A stretch of 64,000 nt of DNA from an uncultured Paracoccaceae bacterium (GTDB taxonomy: Bacteria; Pseudomonadota; Alphaproteobacteria; Rhodobacterales; Rhodobacteraceae): the NCBI GenBank assembly GCA_947503965.1, contig CANNFU010000009.1:1-64000 (forward strand). The letters run 5' to 3'. Positions within the stretch are counted from its first letter, which is position 1, and every line of letters begins with the position of its first letter. The notes below the pieces were generated by a model. That model did not search any database, was not told where the DNA came from, and worked only from the letters and a program-made list of their open reading frames with translations. The position numbers and the translations under genes are program-made. This document shows, in pieces, positions 33,050-42,353 of the stretch.

Positions 33050-35005
33050 TCATTCCGCAGCCACCTGTTCTGCTGACTGCACGGCCGCATCGCGGATCGC
33101 CAGCGTCGCCTTGATCTTGCCCTTGCGCCCATCTTCATAGGTCACTTCGGTTTCGGTGTAGATCTCGGATTTCCCGCCATAAAGCGCATCGATCAAATCA
33201 GCGAATTTCTCTTCCACGATGCGGCGACGGACCTTGCGGGTGCGGGTCATTTCGCCATCATCGGCATCAAGCTCCTTGTGCAACACAAGGAACCGGTGCA
33301 CCTGACAGCCCGCCAGCATTCCATCGGCGGCGACCGATTTGTTCACCTCGGTCACATGCGCCTCGATCGTGTCCAGCACGCGGGGGTGTTGCGAGAGTTC
33401 CTGATAGCTGGAATAGGCGATATTGTTGCGTTCGGCCCAATTGCCCACGGCAGTCAGGTCAATATTGATGAAGGCGGTGCAATAGTCGCGGTCGGCCCCG
33501 AACACCACGGCTTCCAGGATATCGGGATAGAATTTCAGTTTGTTCTCAACATATTTCGGCGCAAACAGCGCACCGGAGGCCATCTTGCCCACATCCTTGG
33601 CCCGGTCGATGATCCGTAAATGCCCGGTGCCTTCTTCGATAAACCCGGCATCACCCGTGGCGACCCAGCCTTCGGCATCCTTGGTCGATGCGGTGCTTTC
33701 TGCGTTCTTGTAGTACTCCACAAACACACCGGGCGACCGATAGAACACCTCGCCATTCTCGGCGATGCGGATTTCCACGCCGGGCGATGGCACGCCAACA
33801 GTGTCTGACCGCACCTGACCATCAGGTTGCTGGGTGATGAACACCGTCGCCTCGGTTTGCCCGTAAAGCTGTTTGAGGTTGATCCCCAGCGCGCGATAGA
33901 AATCGAAAATCTCGGGGCCGATCGCCTCGCCCGCTGTATAACCGACGCGCACACGGCTGAGGCCCAGCGTGTTTTTCAGCGGTCCGATCACCAGCCAGTC
34001 AGCCAGACGATATTGCAACCGCTCCATGCCGGAAACAGGCTCACCGTCCAGCAGCTTTGGCCCGATCTCGCGCCCGACCTTCATGTATTTGTGGAACAGC
34101 CATTTCTTGAACCGCCCGGCGTCTTCCATCCGGATCATCACATTCGTCAATTGCTGTTCGAACACCCGTGGCGGGGCGAAGAAATAGGTCGGGCCGATCT
34201 CGCGCAGGTCGGTCTGCATGGTTTCGGCACTTTCAGGGCAGTTCACACAGAACCCGGCCCACATGGCCTGCCCGATAGAGAAGATGAAATCGCCGACCCA
34301 TGCCATGGGTAGATAGGCCAGAACCTCATCCCCCGGCTGCAGGTGATCAAATTCGGCAGAGTTCTTGGAGGTCTCGATCACATTGTAATTCGACAGCACC
34401 ACACCTTTGGGCCGCCCCGTGGTGCCAGAAGTGTAAAGCATCACGCATTTATCTTCGAGGGTCAGCGCGGCGGTGCGCTTTGCAACCTCGTCCATCAGAT
34501 CAGCCTTGCGCCCTGCCTCTTGCAGGTCATCATAGGACGTCATGTGCGTATGGTCATATTTCCGCAGGCCGCGCCCATCGAGATAGATCACATGATCGAG
34601 TTCATGCAGCTGGTCGCGGATATCGGCGATCTTGTCGACCTGTTCCTGATCTCCCGCCACGACAAACCGCGCGCCGCAATGCTCCAGCGCATAGGCGATT
34701 TCTTCAGCAGCCGCGTCTGCATAAAGCGGCACTGGCACGCAGCCCACCTTTTGCGCCGCCACCATCGCCCAGTACAGCGCGGGTCGGTTACGTCCGGTAA
34801 TGGCAATATGATCGCCGACGTTGGCACCCAGCGTCAGGAACCCGGCCGCCAGCGCATCGATCTCATACGCCGCTTCCTGCCACGTCCAGCTTTGCCAGAT
34901 GCCGAATTCCTTTTCGCGATAGGCCGCCTTGCCCCCATGCTGCGCGACATTCCGCGCCAGCAAGGCCGGAATAGAACTCAATCCGCTGGACGCGGGTGCG
35001 GTCAT
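33050..35005 (-). CDS. AMP-forming acyl-CoA ligase (long-chain/aromatic acid type)
   Basis: A 651-residue adenylate-forming enzyme that activates a carboxylic acid with ATP and CoA. The P-loop is YTSGTTGRPKGVV, the adenylate-binding box LYGQTEATV, and the hinge region GWVATGDAGFIEEG then RAKDVGKMASGALFAP. ATG 35005 has GGAGG upstream. It is the first gene of the liv-type operon, which suggests uptake coupled to CoA activation of a fatty or aromatic acid. The exact substrate is not resolvable. Confidence 0.88.
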   Translation of the reverse strand: MTAPASSGLSSIPALLARNVAQHGGKAAYREKEFGIWQSWTWQEAAYEIDALAAGFLTLGANVGDHIAITGRNRPALYWAMVAAQKVGCVPVPLYADAAAEEIAYALEHCGARFVVAGDQEQVDKIADIRDQLHELDHVIYLDGRGLRKYDHTHMTSYDDLQEAGRKADLMDEVAKRTAALTLEDKCVMLYTSGTTGRPKGVVLSNYNVIETSKNSAEFDHLQPGDEVLAYLPMAWVGDFIFSIGQAMWAGFCVNCPESAETMQTDLREIGPTYFFAPPRVFEQQLTNVMIRMEDAGRFKKWLFHKYMKVGREIGPKLLDGEPVSGMERLQYRLADWLVIGPLKNTLGLSRVRVGYTAGEAIGPEIFDFYRALGINLKQLYGQTEATVFITQQPDGQVRSDTVGVPSPGVEIRIAENGEVFYRSPGVFVEYYKNAESTASTKDAEGWVATGDAGFIEEGTGHLRIIDRAKDVGKMASGALFAPKYVENKLKFYPDILEAVVFGADRDYCTAFINIDLTAVGNWAERNNIAYSSYQELSQHPRVLDTIEAHVTEVNKSVAADGMLAGCQVHRFLVLHKELDADDGEMTRTRKVRRRIVEEKFADLIDALYGGKSEIYTETEVTYEDGRKGKIKATLAIRDAAVQSAEQVAAE

Positions 35006-35225
35006 GCCAAAATTCCTCCCATACCGGGTGTATCCCGGTCTTTTGCGGGGGTGAATCGCCTCCTCGCGTTCTCCCCTTGACCACATACTGTGAGCCAGAG
35101 AGGTGATACGTCAAATCTTTTTTTGAACAAGCGTTCAATTCATGTGTTTGGGACCGCTGTGAATTGATGTTTATGTCATTATGAATGTACGCCATAACGA
35201 CGTTATCCCTGCAATAAGACGGTAC

Positions 35226-35888
35226 ATGACGATGCGCCAAACCGGCCTCCTGCTTTTCGCAACATTTTTATGTGGTTGTACATCGTCGGATACCAACCAT
35301 TCAGGAACAGACACGCCAATTGTGCCAGAGAGTGATTTAGCGCAATCCGGCTTTAAGTCGCCCGATGCAGACGGGTTAATCACCGAGGGTCTTTCCACAA
35401 GTCCTTTTAATCCACCCGTGATGCAAATGGATGCTGACGGCAATGGATACGCGCATAGTATCGGCGCTATCTTGGATGGCGAAGGCTTTGTTGCCTATGC
35501 TGCATTACTGCCGGGTAACGGCATTGCAGACCGCCCCACCACCGGTTCAGCACAGTATGACGCAAACTATAGTTTATATGAATTTACCAATATTACCGAA
35601 ACTGACACAGGGCCGTCAGCTGATGGCGACTCACTAATAGATGGTGCGATTACTCTTTCAGTGGACTTCGATGACCGCACCCTCTCTGGCAGAGATGGTG
35701 AATTGGTAGTGAATGGTGTTTTGGCTGGCGCAGGCAATGATTTCGGCGGATCAGTAACGTGGGGCGGCGTTGAAGGAGAGCTGCAAGGGTTGATCAGCCC
35801 CGATAACGTCATCGGCGCGTTTCACGGCAATAGCGAGGATGCTATATTTGCTGGCGGTTTTCTGGGCGAAAAAGCCGAGACGCGGTAA
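35226..35888 (+). CDS. Lipoprotein with transferrin-binding-protein-B-like beta-barrel
   Basis: A 220-residue lipoprotein. The signal is MRQTGLLLFATFLCGC with lipobox LCGC. The mature part has a beta-rich C-terminal domain (ITLSVDFDDRTLSGRDGELV ... GAFHGNSEDAIFAGGFLGEK) resembling the small barrel domains of TbpB/HpuA-type surface lipoproteins. No TonB-dependent receptor gene is nearby. ATG 35226 is used; ATG 35232 is equally possible. Confidence 0.65.
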   Translation: MTMRQTGLLLFATFLCGCTSSDTNHSGTDTPIVPESDLAQSGFKSPDADGLITEGLSTSPFNPPVMQMDADGNGYAHSIGAILDGEGFVAYAALLPGNGIADRPTTGSAQYDANYSLYEFTNITETDTGPSADGDSLIDGAITLSVDFDDRTLSGRDGELVVNGVLAGAGNDFGGSVTWGGVEGELQGLISPDNVIGAFHGNSEDAIFAGGFLGEKAETR

Positions 35889-35904
35889 ATAGAACAAGTC
35901 GCGA

Positions 35905-38670
35905 TTATTCGGCGGCGATGGCATCTACCTTTTCAACCTTCACAGCCGCAAATTTGAACTCCGGGATCTTCCCGTAGGGGTCCACCGCCGGGTTGGTCAG
36001 GATATTTGCGGCGGCCTCTACATATGCAAATGGGACGAAGACCATATCAGGCGCGACGGCCCGGTCGGCCCGCGCCATGATGTCGATACTGCCCCGCCGT
36101 GTTGTGAGCCGGACCAGCCCGCCGGGGTCTACGCCCAGCTTGCGCAAGGTGGACGGGTGCAGCGAACAGTTGGCTTCGGGTTCGACGGCGTCGAGCACCT
36201 TGGATCGCCGGGTCATGGAGCCGGTGTGCCAGTGTTCCAGCTGCCGCCCGGTCGTCAGGATCATGGGGTAGTCCGCGTCGGGCGTTTCATCGGGCGCAAT
36301 GACGCTGGCGGGGGTGAACCGCGCGCGACCATCTGGCCGGGGAAAGCCGTCGGCGAAGACGATGGGCTGGCCGGGATCCTCTGGCGAAAGGGATGGGTAT
36401 GTGACGGCGTTTTGCGCCTCCAACCGGTCCCAGGTGATATTATTCAGCGATTTCATGAGTTTTGTCATCTCGTCGAATACATCCGACGGGTGTTCGTAGC
36501 TCCAAGGCAGGCCGAGCCGTTTGGCGAGCTCGACGGTGATCCACCAATCCTCTTTCGCGTCACCCGGGGGCGGGACGGCGGGACGGCCCATCTGCACCTG
36601 CCGGTTGGTGTTGGTGACAGTCCCCGATTTTTCGGCAAAGGCGGAGGCGGGCAGGATCACGTCAGCGTAGTTGGCCGTTTCGGTGATGAAAATATCCTGC
36701 ACAACCAGATGCGTGAGCTTGGCCAGCGCATCGCGCGCATGTTCAACATCCGGGTCGGACATGGCGGGGTTTTCGCCCAGGATATACATGCCGTGAATCT
36801 TGCCCTCATGCACCGCATCCAGGATTTCGGTCACGGTCAGGCCCCGGTTCGGATCGATCTGGCCGTCGTTCCAGACCTCCATAAAGGCACTGCGCACGCC
36901 GTCGTCGCCGACGGGCTGATAGTCGGGCAGAAACATCGGGATCAGCCCCGCGTCGGATGCCCCCTGCACGTTGTTCTGCCCGCGCAACGGGTGCAACCCC
37001 GCGCCGGGGCGGCCCACCTGCCCCGTCATCAGGGCAAGGCTGATCAGGCAGCGGGAATTGTCGGTCCCGTGGATGTGTTGCGACACGCCCATGCCCCAGA
37101 AAATCATCGCGGCCTTGGCCCCGGCAAAGGTGCGGGCCACGTCGCGCAGGGTGTCGGCGGGGATGCCGCAGATGCCTTCCATCTTTTCGGGGGCGAAGTC
37201 GGCCAGATGCGCCTTCTCCGCCTCCCAGTTTTCGGTGTAGGCGTCGATATATTGCTGATCGTAGAACTTTTCTTCCACGATCACATGCATGATCGCGTTC
37301 AGCATCGACACATCGGCGCCAGGCCGGAATTGCAGCATATGCGACGCGAACCGGCGCAGGCCGACGCCGCGCGGGTCCATCACGATCAGCTTGCCGCCAC
37401 GCTTGGCGAACTGCTTGAAATAGGTGGCGGCGACGGGGTGATTTTCGACCGGGTTGGCCCCGATGACGATGGCGACATCTGCGTTTTCGATCTCGTTGAA
37501 GGTGGCGGTAACGGCGCCGGAGCCCACGTTTTCCATCAGGGCGGCGACGGAGGATGCGTGGCAAAGCCGGGTGCAGTGATCGACGTTGTTATGGCCGAAC
37601 CCCTGCCGGATGAGTTTCTGGAAGAGATACGCCTCTTCATTCGTGCATTTGGCCGACCCAAAGCCCGCGACGCCCTTGCCGCCGATGTCTTTCAGCCCTT
37701 TGGTGGCCACATCCAGCGCCTCGTCCCATGTCGCCTCGCGGAAATGGGTTTGCCAGTTGCCGGGATCGACGTTGAGGCCCTTGGCCGGGGCATCATCGCG
37801 CCGGATCAGGGGTTTGGTCAGGCGGTGGGGATGGTGGATGTAGTCAAAGCCGAACCGGCCCTTGACGCAAAGCCGTCCTTCGTTAGCAGGGCCGTTGATG
37901 CCTTCGACGAATTTGACCTTGCCCGCCTTGACCTTGAGGCTGACCTGACAGCCGACACCGCAGAAAGGGCAGACGCTTTCGACCTCACGGTCATAGTCCT
38001 TTGTGTCGCCCTGCTGGTTTTCATCCGTTACGGTCGCAGGCAACAGCGCCCCTGTCGGGCAGGCCTGCACACATTCGCCGCAGGCCACGCAGGACGACGC
38101 GCCCATGGGATCATCCATGTCAAAGACCGGATAGGCCGTGCCGCCCCGCCCTGCCATGCCGATGACGTCGTTCACCTGCACTTCGCGGCAGGCGCGGACG
38201 CAAAGGCCGCATTGGATGCAGGCGTCGAGATTGACGGACATGGCCACATGGCTGTCATCGAGCAGCGGGATGTGGTCGGCATTCTTCGTCGGGAAGCGGC
38301 TGGCGCTGACATCCTGTTTCGCGGCCATGTCCCAAAGATGGCTGGATTTGTCATGGGCGACCGCCTGTTCCGGCTGATCGGCGACAAGCAGTTCCATGAC
38401 CATCTTGCGCGCTTGCCGTTCGCGGGGCTGATCGGTGGTCACAACCATGCCTTCGCTGGGTTCCCGGATACACGAAGCAGCGAGCGTGCGTTCGCCTTCG
38501 ATGGCAACCATGCAGGCGCGGCAGTTGCCGTCAGAGCGGTAGCCGGGGCTTGGCTTGTGGCAGAGATGCGGGATCACGAGGCCGCGGCCGTTTGCGACCT
38601 CCCAGATCGTTTCACCGGGCCGGGCGGTCACGGTTTCCCCGTTGAGCGTGAAGGTAATCGGGTCTGACAT
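35905..38670 (-). CDS. Formate dehydrogenase alpha subunit (molybdopterin, NuoG-like N-terminus)
   Basis: A 921-residue molybdenum enzyme that oxidises formate to CO2. The N-terminus has a 2Fe-2S ferredoxin domain (HLCHKPSPGYRSDGNCRACM). Two 4Fe-4S motifs follow (CIQCGLCVRAC; CVACGECVQACPTG), then the catalytic domain with its own cluster (CPFCGVGC). The metal-ligand region reads DHCTRLCHASSV, with cysteine in the active-site position, as in FdsA/FdhF. Unusually, none of the partner genes expected for an NAD-linked enzyme (beta, gamma, FdhD-like) lie beside it, so its electron acceptor or subunits must be encoded elsewhere, or it is a stand-alone form. Confidence 0.88.
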   Translation of the reverse strand: MSDPITFTLNGETVTARPGETIWEVANGRGLVIPHLCHKPSPGYRSDGNCRACMVAIEGERTLAASCIREPSEGMVVTTDQPRERQARKMVMELLVADQPEQAVAHDKSSHLWDMAAKQDVSASRFPTKNADHIPLLDDSHVAMSVNLDACIQCGLCVRACREVQVNDVIGMAGRGGTAYPVFDMDDPMGASSCVACGECVQACPTGALLPATVTDENQQGDTKDYDREVESVCPFCGVGCQVSLKVKAGKVKFVEGINGPANEGRLCVKGRFGFDYIHHPHRLTKPLIRRDDAPAKGLNVDPGNWQTHFREATWDEALDVATKGLKDIGGKGVAGFGSAKCTNEEAYLFQKLIRQGFGHNNVDHCTRLCHASSVAALMENVGSGAVTATFNEIENADVAIVIGANPVENHPVAATYFKQFAKRGGKLIVMDPRGVGLRRFASHMLQFRPGADVSMLNAIMHVIVEEKFYDQQYIDAYTENWEAEKAHLADFAPEKMEGICGIPADTLRDVARTFAGAKAAMIFWGMGVSQHIHGTDNSRCLISLALMTGQVGRPGAGLHPLRGQNNVQGASDAGLIPMFLPDYQPVGDDGVRSAFMEVWNDGQIDPNRGLTVTEILDAVHEGKIHGMYILGENPAMSDPDVEHARDALAKLTHLVVQDIFITETANYADVILPASAFAEKSGTVTNTNRQVQMGRPAVPPPGDAKEDWWITVELAKRLGLPWSYEHPSDVFDEMTKLMKSLNNITWDRLEAQNAVTYPSLSPEDPGQPIVFADGFPRPDGRARFTPASVIAPDETPDADYPMILTTGRQLEHWHTGSMTRRSKVLDAVEPEANCSLHPSTLRKLGVDPGGLVRLTTRRGSIDIMARADRAVAPDMVFVPFAYVEAAANILTNPAVDPYGKIPEFKFAAVKVEKVDAIAAE

Positions 38671-38840
38671 CTGGATTCTCCGCCTCTTTAGCCCAGACTA
38701 CATCATGGGGACCCGTTTCGCGAAAGGTCATGGGCGACCGCAAGAGACGCATTTGCGCCATGCGGGATTTCCGATGAGGTGCAGGTGTTTCCGTCAGGTG
38801 GAAGCCGTTGTCGAAAGTCTTAGCAGAGGACCAAGGCGTC

Positions 38841-39452
38841 CTATGACCCGAACGCGGCTCGGACATGGTTTGGAACTGTATCGAGCCAATCCCTTCGCTG
38901 CGCGACGGTGCTGCCGGCGATCGGACGAAAGATATATCGGTGGGTGTTTTGAACGCCGCAATAGGGTAACACGCAGCATCGCCAGATCGCGTCGAGCGGA
39001 TCGCCCAACACCGCATCCTCCAGTTCTGGCGCGGTATCGGAGGTGTTCAGGATCAGGGCGTTGCGAATGTCGAGCAGGCCTTTGGGTACGCCATCGCCGG
39101 TTTGCAGGCGATACGCCACACCGGGCACAAGCACGCGGTCAAGCCAGCCCGACAGGATCGCGGGCGGCTTGCCCCACCAGTTCGGGTGTATCACCAGCAG
39201 CCCGTCGGCTTGTGCAATATCGGCGCGGTGGGATGCAATCAGGGGGTCTGTCGGTTTGGCGAGCACATCTTCGACTGCATCGCCGGTGGTGTACGCCTCT
39301 TCGGGTCTGAGAACCGGATCGAAGCCTTCAACATAAAGATCGTGAATGCTGAGACTGTGGCCCAGACTCCGAACCGTTTCATGTGCTACATCTGCAATCG
39401 CGTGGCAGAAACTTGCGGGCCTTGGGTGAGCAATGATCGACAGGATGTGCAT
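38841..39452 (-). CDS. NAD(P)H-dependent flavodoxin-fold oxidoreductase (quinone reductase-like)
   Basis: A 203-residue cytosolic flavoprotein of the MdaB/KefF type, reducing quinones or similar with NAD(P)H. MHILSIIAHPRPASF is the FMN phosphate-binding strand and loop; LLVIHPNWWGKPPAILSGWL and LVPGVAYRL are conserved family segments. ATG 39452 is chosen by alignment with the family's usual start. It is a single gene between formate dehydrogenase and a GNAT. Confidence 0.85.
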   Translation of the reverse strand: MHILSIIAHPRPASFCHAIADVAHETVRSLGHSLSIHDLYVEGFDPVLRPEEAYTTGDAVEDVLAKPTDPLIASHRADIAQADGLLVIHPNWWGKPPAILSGWLDRVLVPGVAYRLQTGDGVPKGLLDIRNALILNTSDTAPELEDAVLGDPLDAIWRCCVLPYCGVQNTHRYIFRPIAGSTVAQRRDWLDTVPNHVRAAFGS

Positions 39453-39571
39453 GCAATGCGGCGTATTGATGTGATCGCCATGTTGCAAGAGCGCTGGCGC
39501 CTTCGCTAGGTATTTGAGGGCTGCGGGTGTTTCATTGATGGGCGCAAGAACCGGTTATCTGATGAAACACA

Positions 39572-40153
39572 TCAGCGGTCGTCAGGATCGACAAACCGTT
39601 CCATCACCCATCGATGCTTGCCAATCTGCCGGCTGCGTTCGAAGCCATTGCGGATGAACATGGCCATGGCCCCGTGAAAGAGGAATGATCCCGCCACTTT
39701 TCTATCCTCACAGTCTTCCGGATAGGCCTCAACCCGTCCGCCGCCCAGATCAGCGATCTGTTCCAGTGCACCTTTCAGGCCGGCCTCCGCCACACCTTTG
39801 CGCCGATGCCCCTTGCCCGTGAACGTGCAGGCGATACGCCAATCGGGCAGATCCGGATCGGTCGAAAGATAGGCCTTGAGGTTCTGGATTCGGGGCAGGT
39901 CCACCGGCGATCCAAACTGACACCAGCCAACACAGTCGTCGCCGTCAAAGACCAGCGCAGCATGGGCGGTGCCGCCCCGTACATGGGCCTCTTTTTCCCT
40001 TCGGTTCTGGTCAGCGGTTTTGTGCTTTCCAATACCCTCCGGGTGATAGCCCATACACCAGCATCCGCCCCAGACGCCCTTGTTGGCCTCAACCAGACGG
40101 GCGAAGTCATCCCATGTCGACATGTCGAGTGGCCGTGTCATCAAGGAAGCCAT
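39572..40153 (-). CDS. GNAT-family acetyltransferase
   Basis: A 193-residue N-acetyltransferase. The acetyl-CoA pyrophosphate loop is FTGKGHRRKGVAEAGLKGAL (about 112-131) and the N-terminal part carries GGCWCMGYHPEG, found in a GNAT subgroup with unknown substrates. FLFHGAMAMFIRNGFERSR near the C-terminus is the usual last strand and helix. The substrate is unknown. Confidence 0.8.
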   Translation of the reverse strand: MASLMTRPLDMSTWDDFARLVEANKGVWGGCWCMGYHPEGIGKHKTADQNRREKEAHVRGGTAHAALVFDGDDCVGWCQFGSPVDLPRIQNLKAYLSTDPDLPDWRIACTFTGKGHRRKGVAEAGLKGALEQIADLGGGRVEAYPEDCEDRKVAGSFLFHGAMAMFIRNGFERSRQIGKHRWVMERFVDPDDR

Positions 40154-40325
40154 TGTTCACCTTTGACGAGCATGTTCTTACTTTGTTCTTATCCAATCAC
40201 TGCAACGCTCTGTCAATGGCTATCGGAGTGGTGACTGCTTCTGCCGGAAAAATCCGGTGCATTTAGCGGGTCCTTGATGGGTTGCGGGGCCTGACCAAGG
40301 GTTGCCACGTCAGGCCCCTCAGACC

Positions 40326-40658
40326 CTATTCCCAGCGCCGGTCGATTGTCAGAACGTCCCCATTCGCCCGCGTGATCTGGCGGGCGTAGAATTCGTTCAG
40401 CAGCAGATCATCGTCCATGATCCCTTCAACAGTGATCTGTTCACCTGTCTCGATGGGCAAAAGATCGGGGCCGAGGAAAATGCGGACGCTGCCGCTGTCG
40501 TCGGTCAGGCGCAATTCGTCTTCGTCCAGGAACCGGTCGACTGTTCCTGTGACGGTGGCGGTCTGGCCGCGTTGCAGGTCCGCGATGGGGGTGACATTGG
40601 CAAAAGCGGCGGATGCAAAAAGAACACTGGTCACAACAGCAGTCAGCGAGAGTCGCAT
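40326..40658 (-). CDS. Periplasmic OB-fold (BOF/YgiW-like) stress protein
   Basis: A 110-residue periplasmic protein with a signal peptide (LTAVVTSVLFASAAFAN). The mature part (VTPIADLQRGQTATVTGTVD, RLTDDSGSVRIFLG, ITVEGIMDDD) is the bacterial OB-fold seen in YgiW/YdeI proteins linked to stress tolerance. It is a single gene with a leading promoter gap. Confidence 0.7.
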   Translation of the reverse strand: MRLSLTAVVTSVLFASAAFANVTPIADLQRGQTATVTGTVDRFLDEDELRLTDDSGSVRIFLGPDLLPIETGEQITVEGIMDDDLLLNEFYARQITRANGDVLTIDRRWE

Positions 40659-40775
40659 GGTGTTTTCCTTTCCAGAGTTAATTACTCAGAAATAGGTGCG
40701 GGGCGTCGCGAAGCAAGACGGTGGATTGCTGAAATAAGAGGCAATCGTCAGACCGGGAGGGTTTCCGCCGATGCG

Positions 40776-41594
40776 CTAGCCGGACAGTTCGGCCCGGACC
40801 TGCGCCAGGTTGGTGCGGATTTCCGGGATGGTCGGGTCGATGCGTTGGGCGCGCAGCAGCGCCGCTCTGGCTCCGCGCAAATCCCCTTGCGCGTAACGCG
40901 CGTTGGCCAGCCCGAATTGCCAGAGCCAGTTGTCCGGCCAGCGGGCCGCCCCGGTTTCATAAAGCGTTTCGGCGGCGGCGAACTGTTCGACCCTCTCAAG
41001 GGCTGCGGCCGCGGACAGAACGTTGGTTTCACGGACACTGACCGGCAGGTCGTCAGGCGGCAACACGACCAGCCCCCAATAATCGCCGCGCCGCCAGGTG
41101 CGTTCGAATGTCGCGAAAGTCATGACCATCTGATCAAGCTGTCCGGAATTCAGATAAACCTCTTCCTTGCCAAAGTCATAGCCTGTCACAACGCCATAAT
41201 GCCAGACCGGCGCGATGCCCAGGCCAAGGTTCTGGAACACGATAACAGGATGCCCTGCGTCAATTTCGGCCAGCAATTGATCAAAGCTGCCGATCTCAAC
41301 GGCAAGCTGGCCGAGGCGCCGACTGCTTCCGATCATGTCGGCCAGATAGGTGCCACCCGCGCCGGGGCTGAACGCCAGTGCCGCAACCTCTTCCTGCGTG
41401 ATGTCAGCGCCCGCCCACTGCATCACCATCGCGATGGAGGTCGGGCCACAATAGAACGCAGCCTGTTGGATCAGCGGGACATTGTCGATCTGTGCCCGTG
41501 TGGGCACGTCAACCGTCAGCCGTTCTTCCGGATTGAAAGGAGGGGCGCAGGCCGCCAGCCAACTAATAATCAGCAGGCAGGCGGCCTGACGCAA
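40776..41594 (-). CDS. PA2778-family cysteine peptidase-like lipoprotein with TPR
   Basis: A 272-residue lipoprotein. The signal is LRQAACLLIISWLAAC with lipobox LAAC. The papain/C39-like domain has the cysteine in AFYCGPTSIAMVMQW and a histidine in VWHYGVVTGYD. The C-terminal third is a tetratricopeptide pair (LWQFGLANARYAQGDLRGAR). TTG 41594 is preferred because it starts a clean lipoprotein signal; the frame is open from TTG 41642, overlapping the upstream gene. It is always paired in this group with a PA2779-like protein, as here. Confidence 0.8.
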   Translation of the reverse strand: MRQAACLLIISWLAACAPPFNPEERLTVDVPTRAQIDNVPLIQQAAFYCGPTSIAMVMQWAGADITQEEVAALAFSPGAGGTYLADMIGSSRRLGQLAVEIGSFDQLLAEIDAGHPVIVFQNLGLGIAPVWHYGVVTGYDFGKEEVYLNSGQLDQMVMTFATFERTWRRGDYWGLVVLPPDDLPVSVRETNVLSAAAALERVEQFAAAETLYETGAARWPDNWLWQFGLANARYAQGDLRGARAALLRAQRIDPTIPEIRTNLAQVRAELSG

Positions 41595-41599
41595 AACTC

Positions 41600-42001
41600 T
41601 TAGCGGATGCAACGCACGAAGCTGAACACACGCGTAAAGCAAAGCAGATCAGTGACCAGCAGGATGACGAATACCGTGAACAATGTTCCGACGATATCCG
41701 CACCTGCGCTATCATTTTCCATCTGGGTCAGGATCGTTTCGATTTCTGCATCGCTTAGTGCAGCCAGACGCTGTTCAGCCTCTGCCGGGTCCACGCCCAG
41801 TTCGATGATCTGATCACGCACATCGCTGCGCTGCAGCTCATCCATCAGCAAGCTGCGGTTTGCCATGCCGGAATACTTGCTGATCGCTGCGTCGGTGCCC
41901 AGCATTTCAGCCTGTGCGAGTGTCACGGCCTGCGTCGCCAGAACAAGCTGCGCGGAAAGCGCGATTGCAACGCCTTTTTTGGTGATGTTCAGAAAGCCCA
42001 T
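41600..42001 (-). CDS. PA2779-family protein
   Basis: A 133-residue protein with an N-terminal signal/anchor (GVAIALSAQLVLATQAVTLA), a helical middle (GVDPAEAEQRLAALSDAEIE) and a C-terminal membrane helix (IVGTLFTVFVILLVTDLLCF). It matches the PA2779 family, which sits beside PA2778-type peptidases and may be their partner or substrate. Function is not established. Confidence 0.75.
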   Translation of the reverse strand: MGFLNITKKGVAIALSAQLVLATQAVTLAQAEMLGTDAAISKYSGMANRSLLMDELQRSDVRDQIIELGVDPAEAEQRLAALSDAEIETILTQMENDSAGADIVGTLFTVFVILLVTDLLCFTRVFSFVRCIR

Positions 42002-42353
42002 TGGTGAAATCCCTCTTTGTCTTGGCGGCACATCCATGCCGCCCTGGTGCCCCTTGGCCTACAGTCTTGAGGAATTCGGCAGGCAGCGCAACCGTTCGTG
42101 CCGCGCCAAATCCGACATGAGCGAAAAATCGATCCTTTCCCCCGGTGACGGAACAGAACCGTTTGGGGCCATTCATCTTTTGCCTTGGCCAGTGTCGGGG
42201 CAACGACGTAACCGCGCCCGGCTGATCTTGTGAAAAAATACGGGGATGGCACGATCATGATATCTACTTCAACGGCCTCAAAAAAACACCCGCAACTGGA
42301 TGCATGACCTTTTCCGCCCACAAAGACCGAAGGATTATTTTCCAAGCTCTGAT
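42002..42353. other. Gap between the PA2779-like and LRR genes
   Basis: About 350 bases with no convincing gene. A leftward open frame exists, but its composition (many Cys, Arg and Gly without structure) suggests chance. The right part probably holds the end of the LRR transcript and the left part the PA2779 promoter. Confidence 0.4.

Noticed and set aside
36157..38667. 836-codon open frame antisense to formate dehydrogenase
   Set aside because: It is a shadow of the G+C-rich formate dehydrogenase gene; its translation has no recognisable domains, while the opposite strand matches a known enzyme along its full length.
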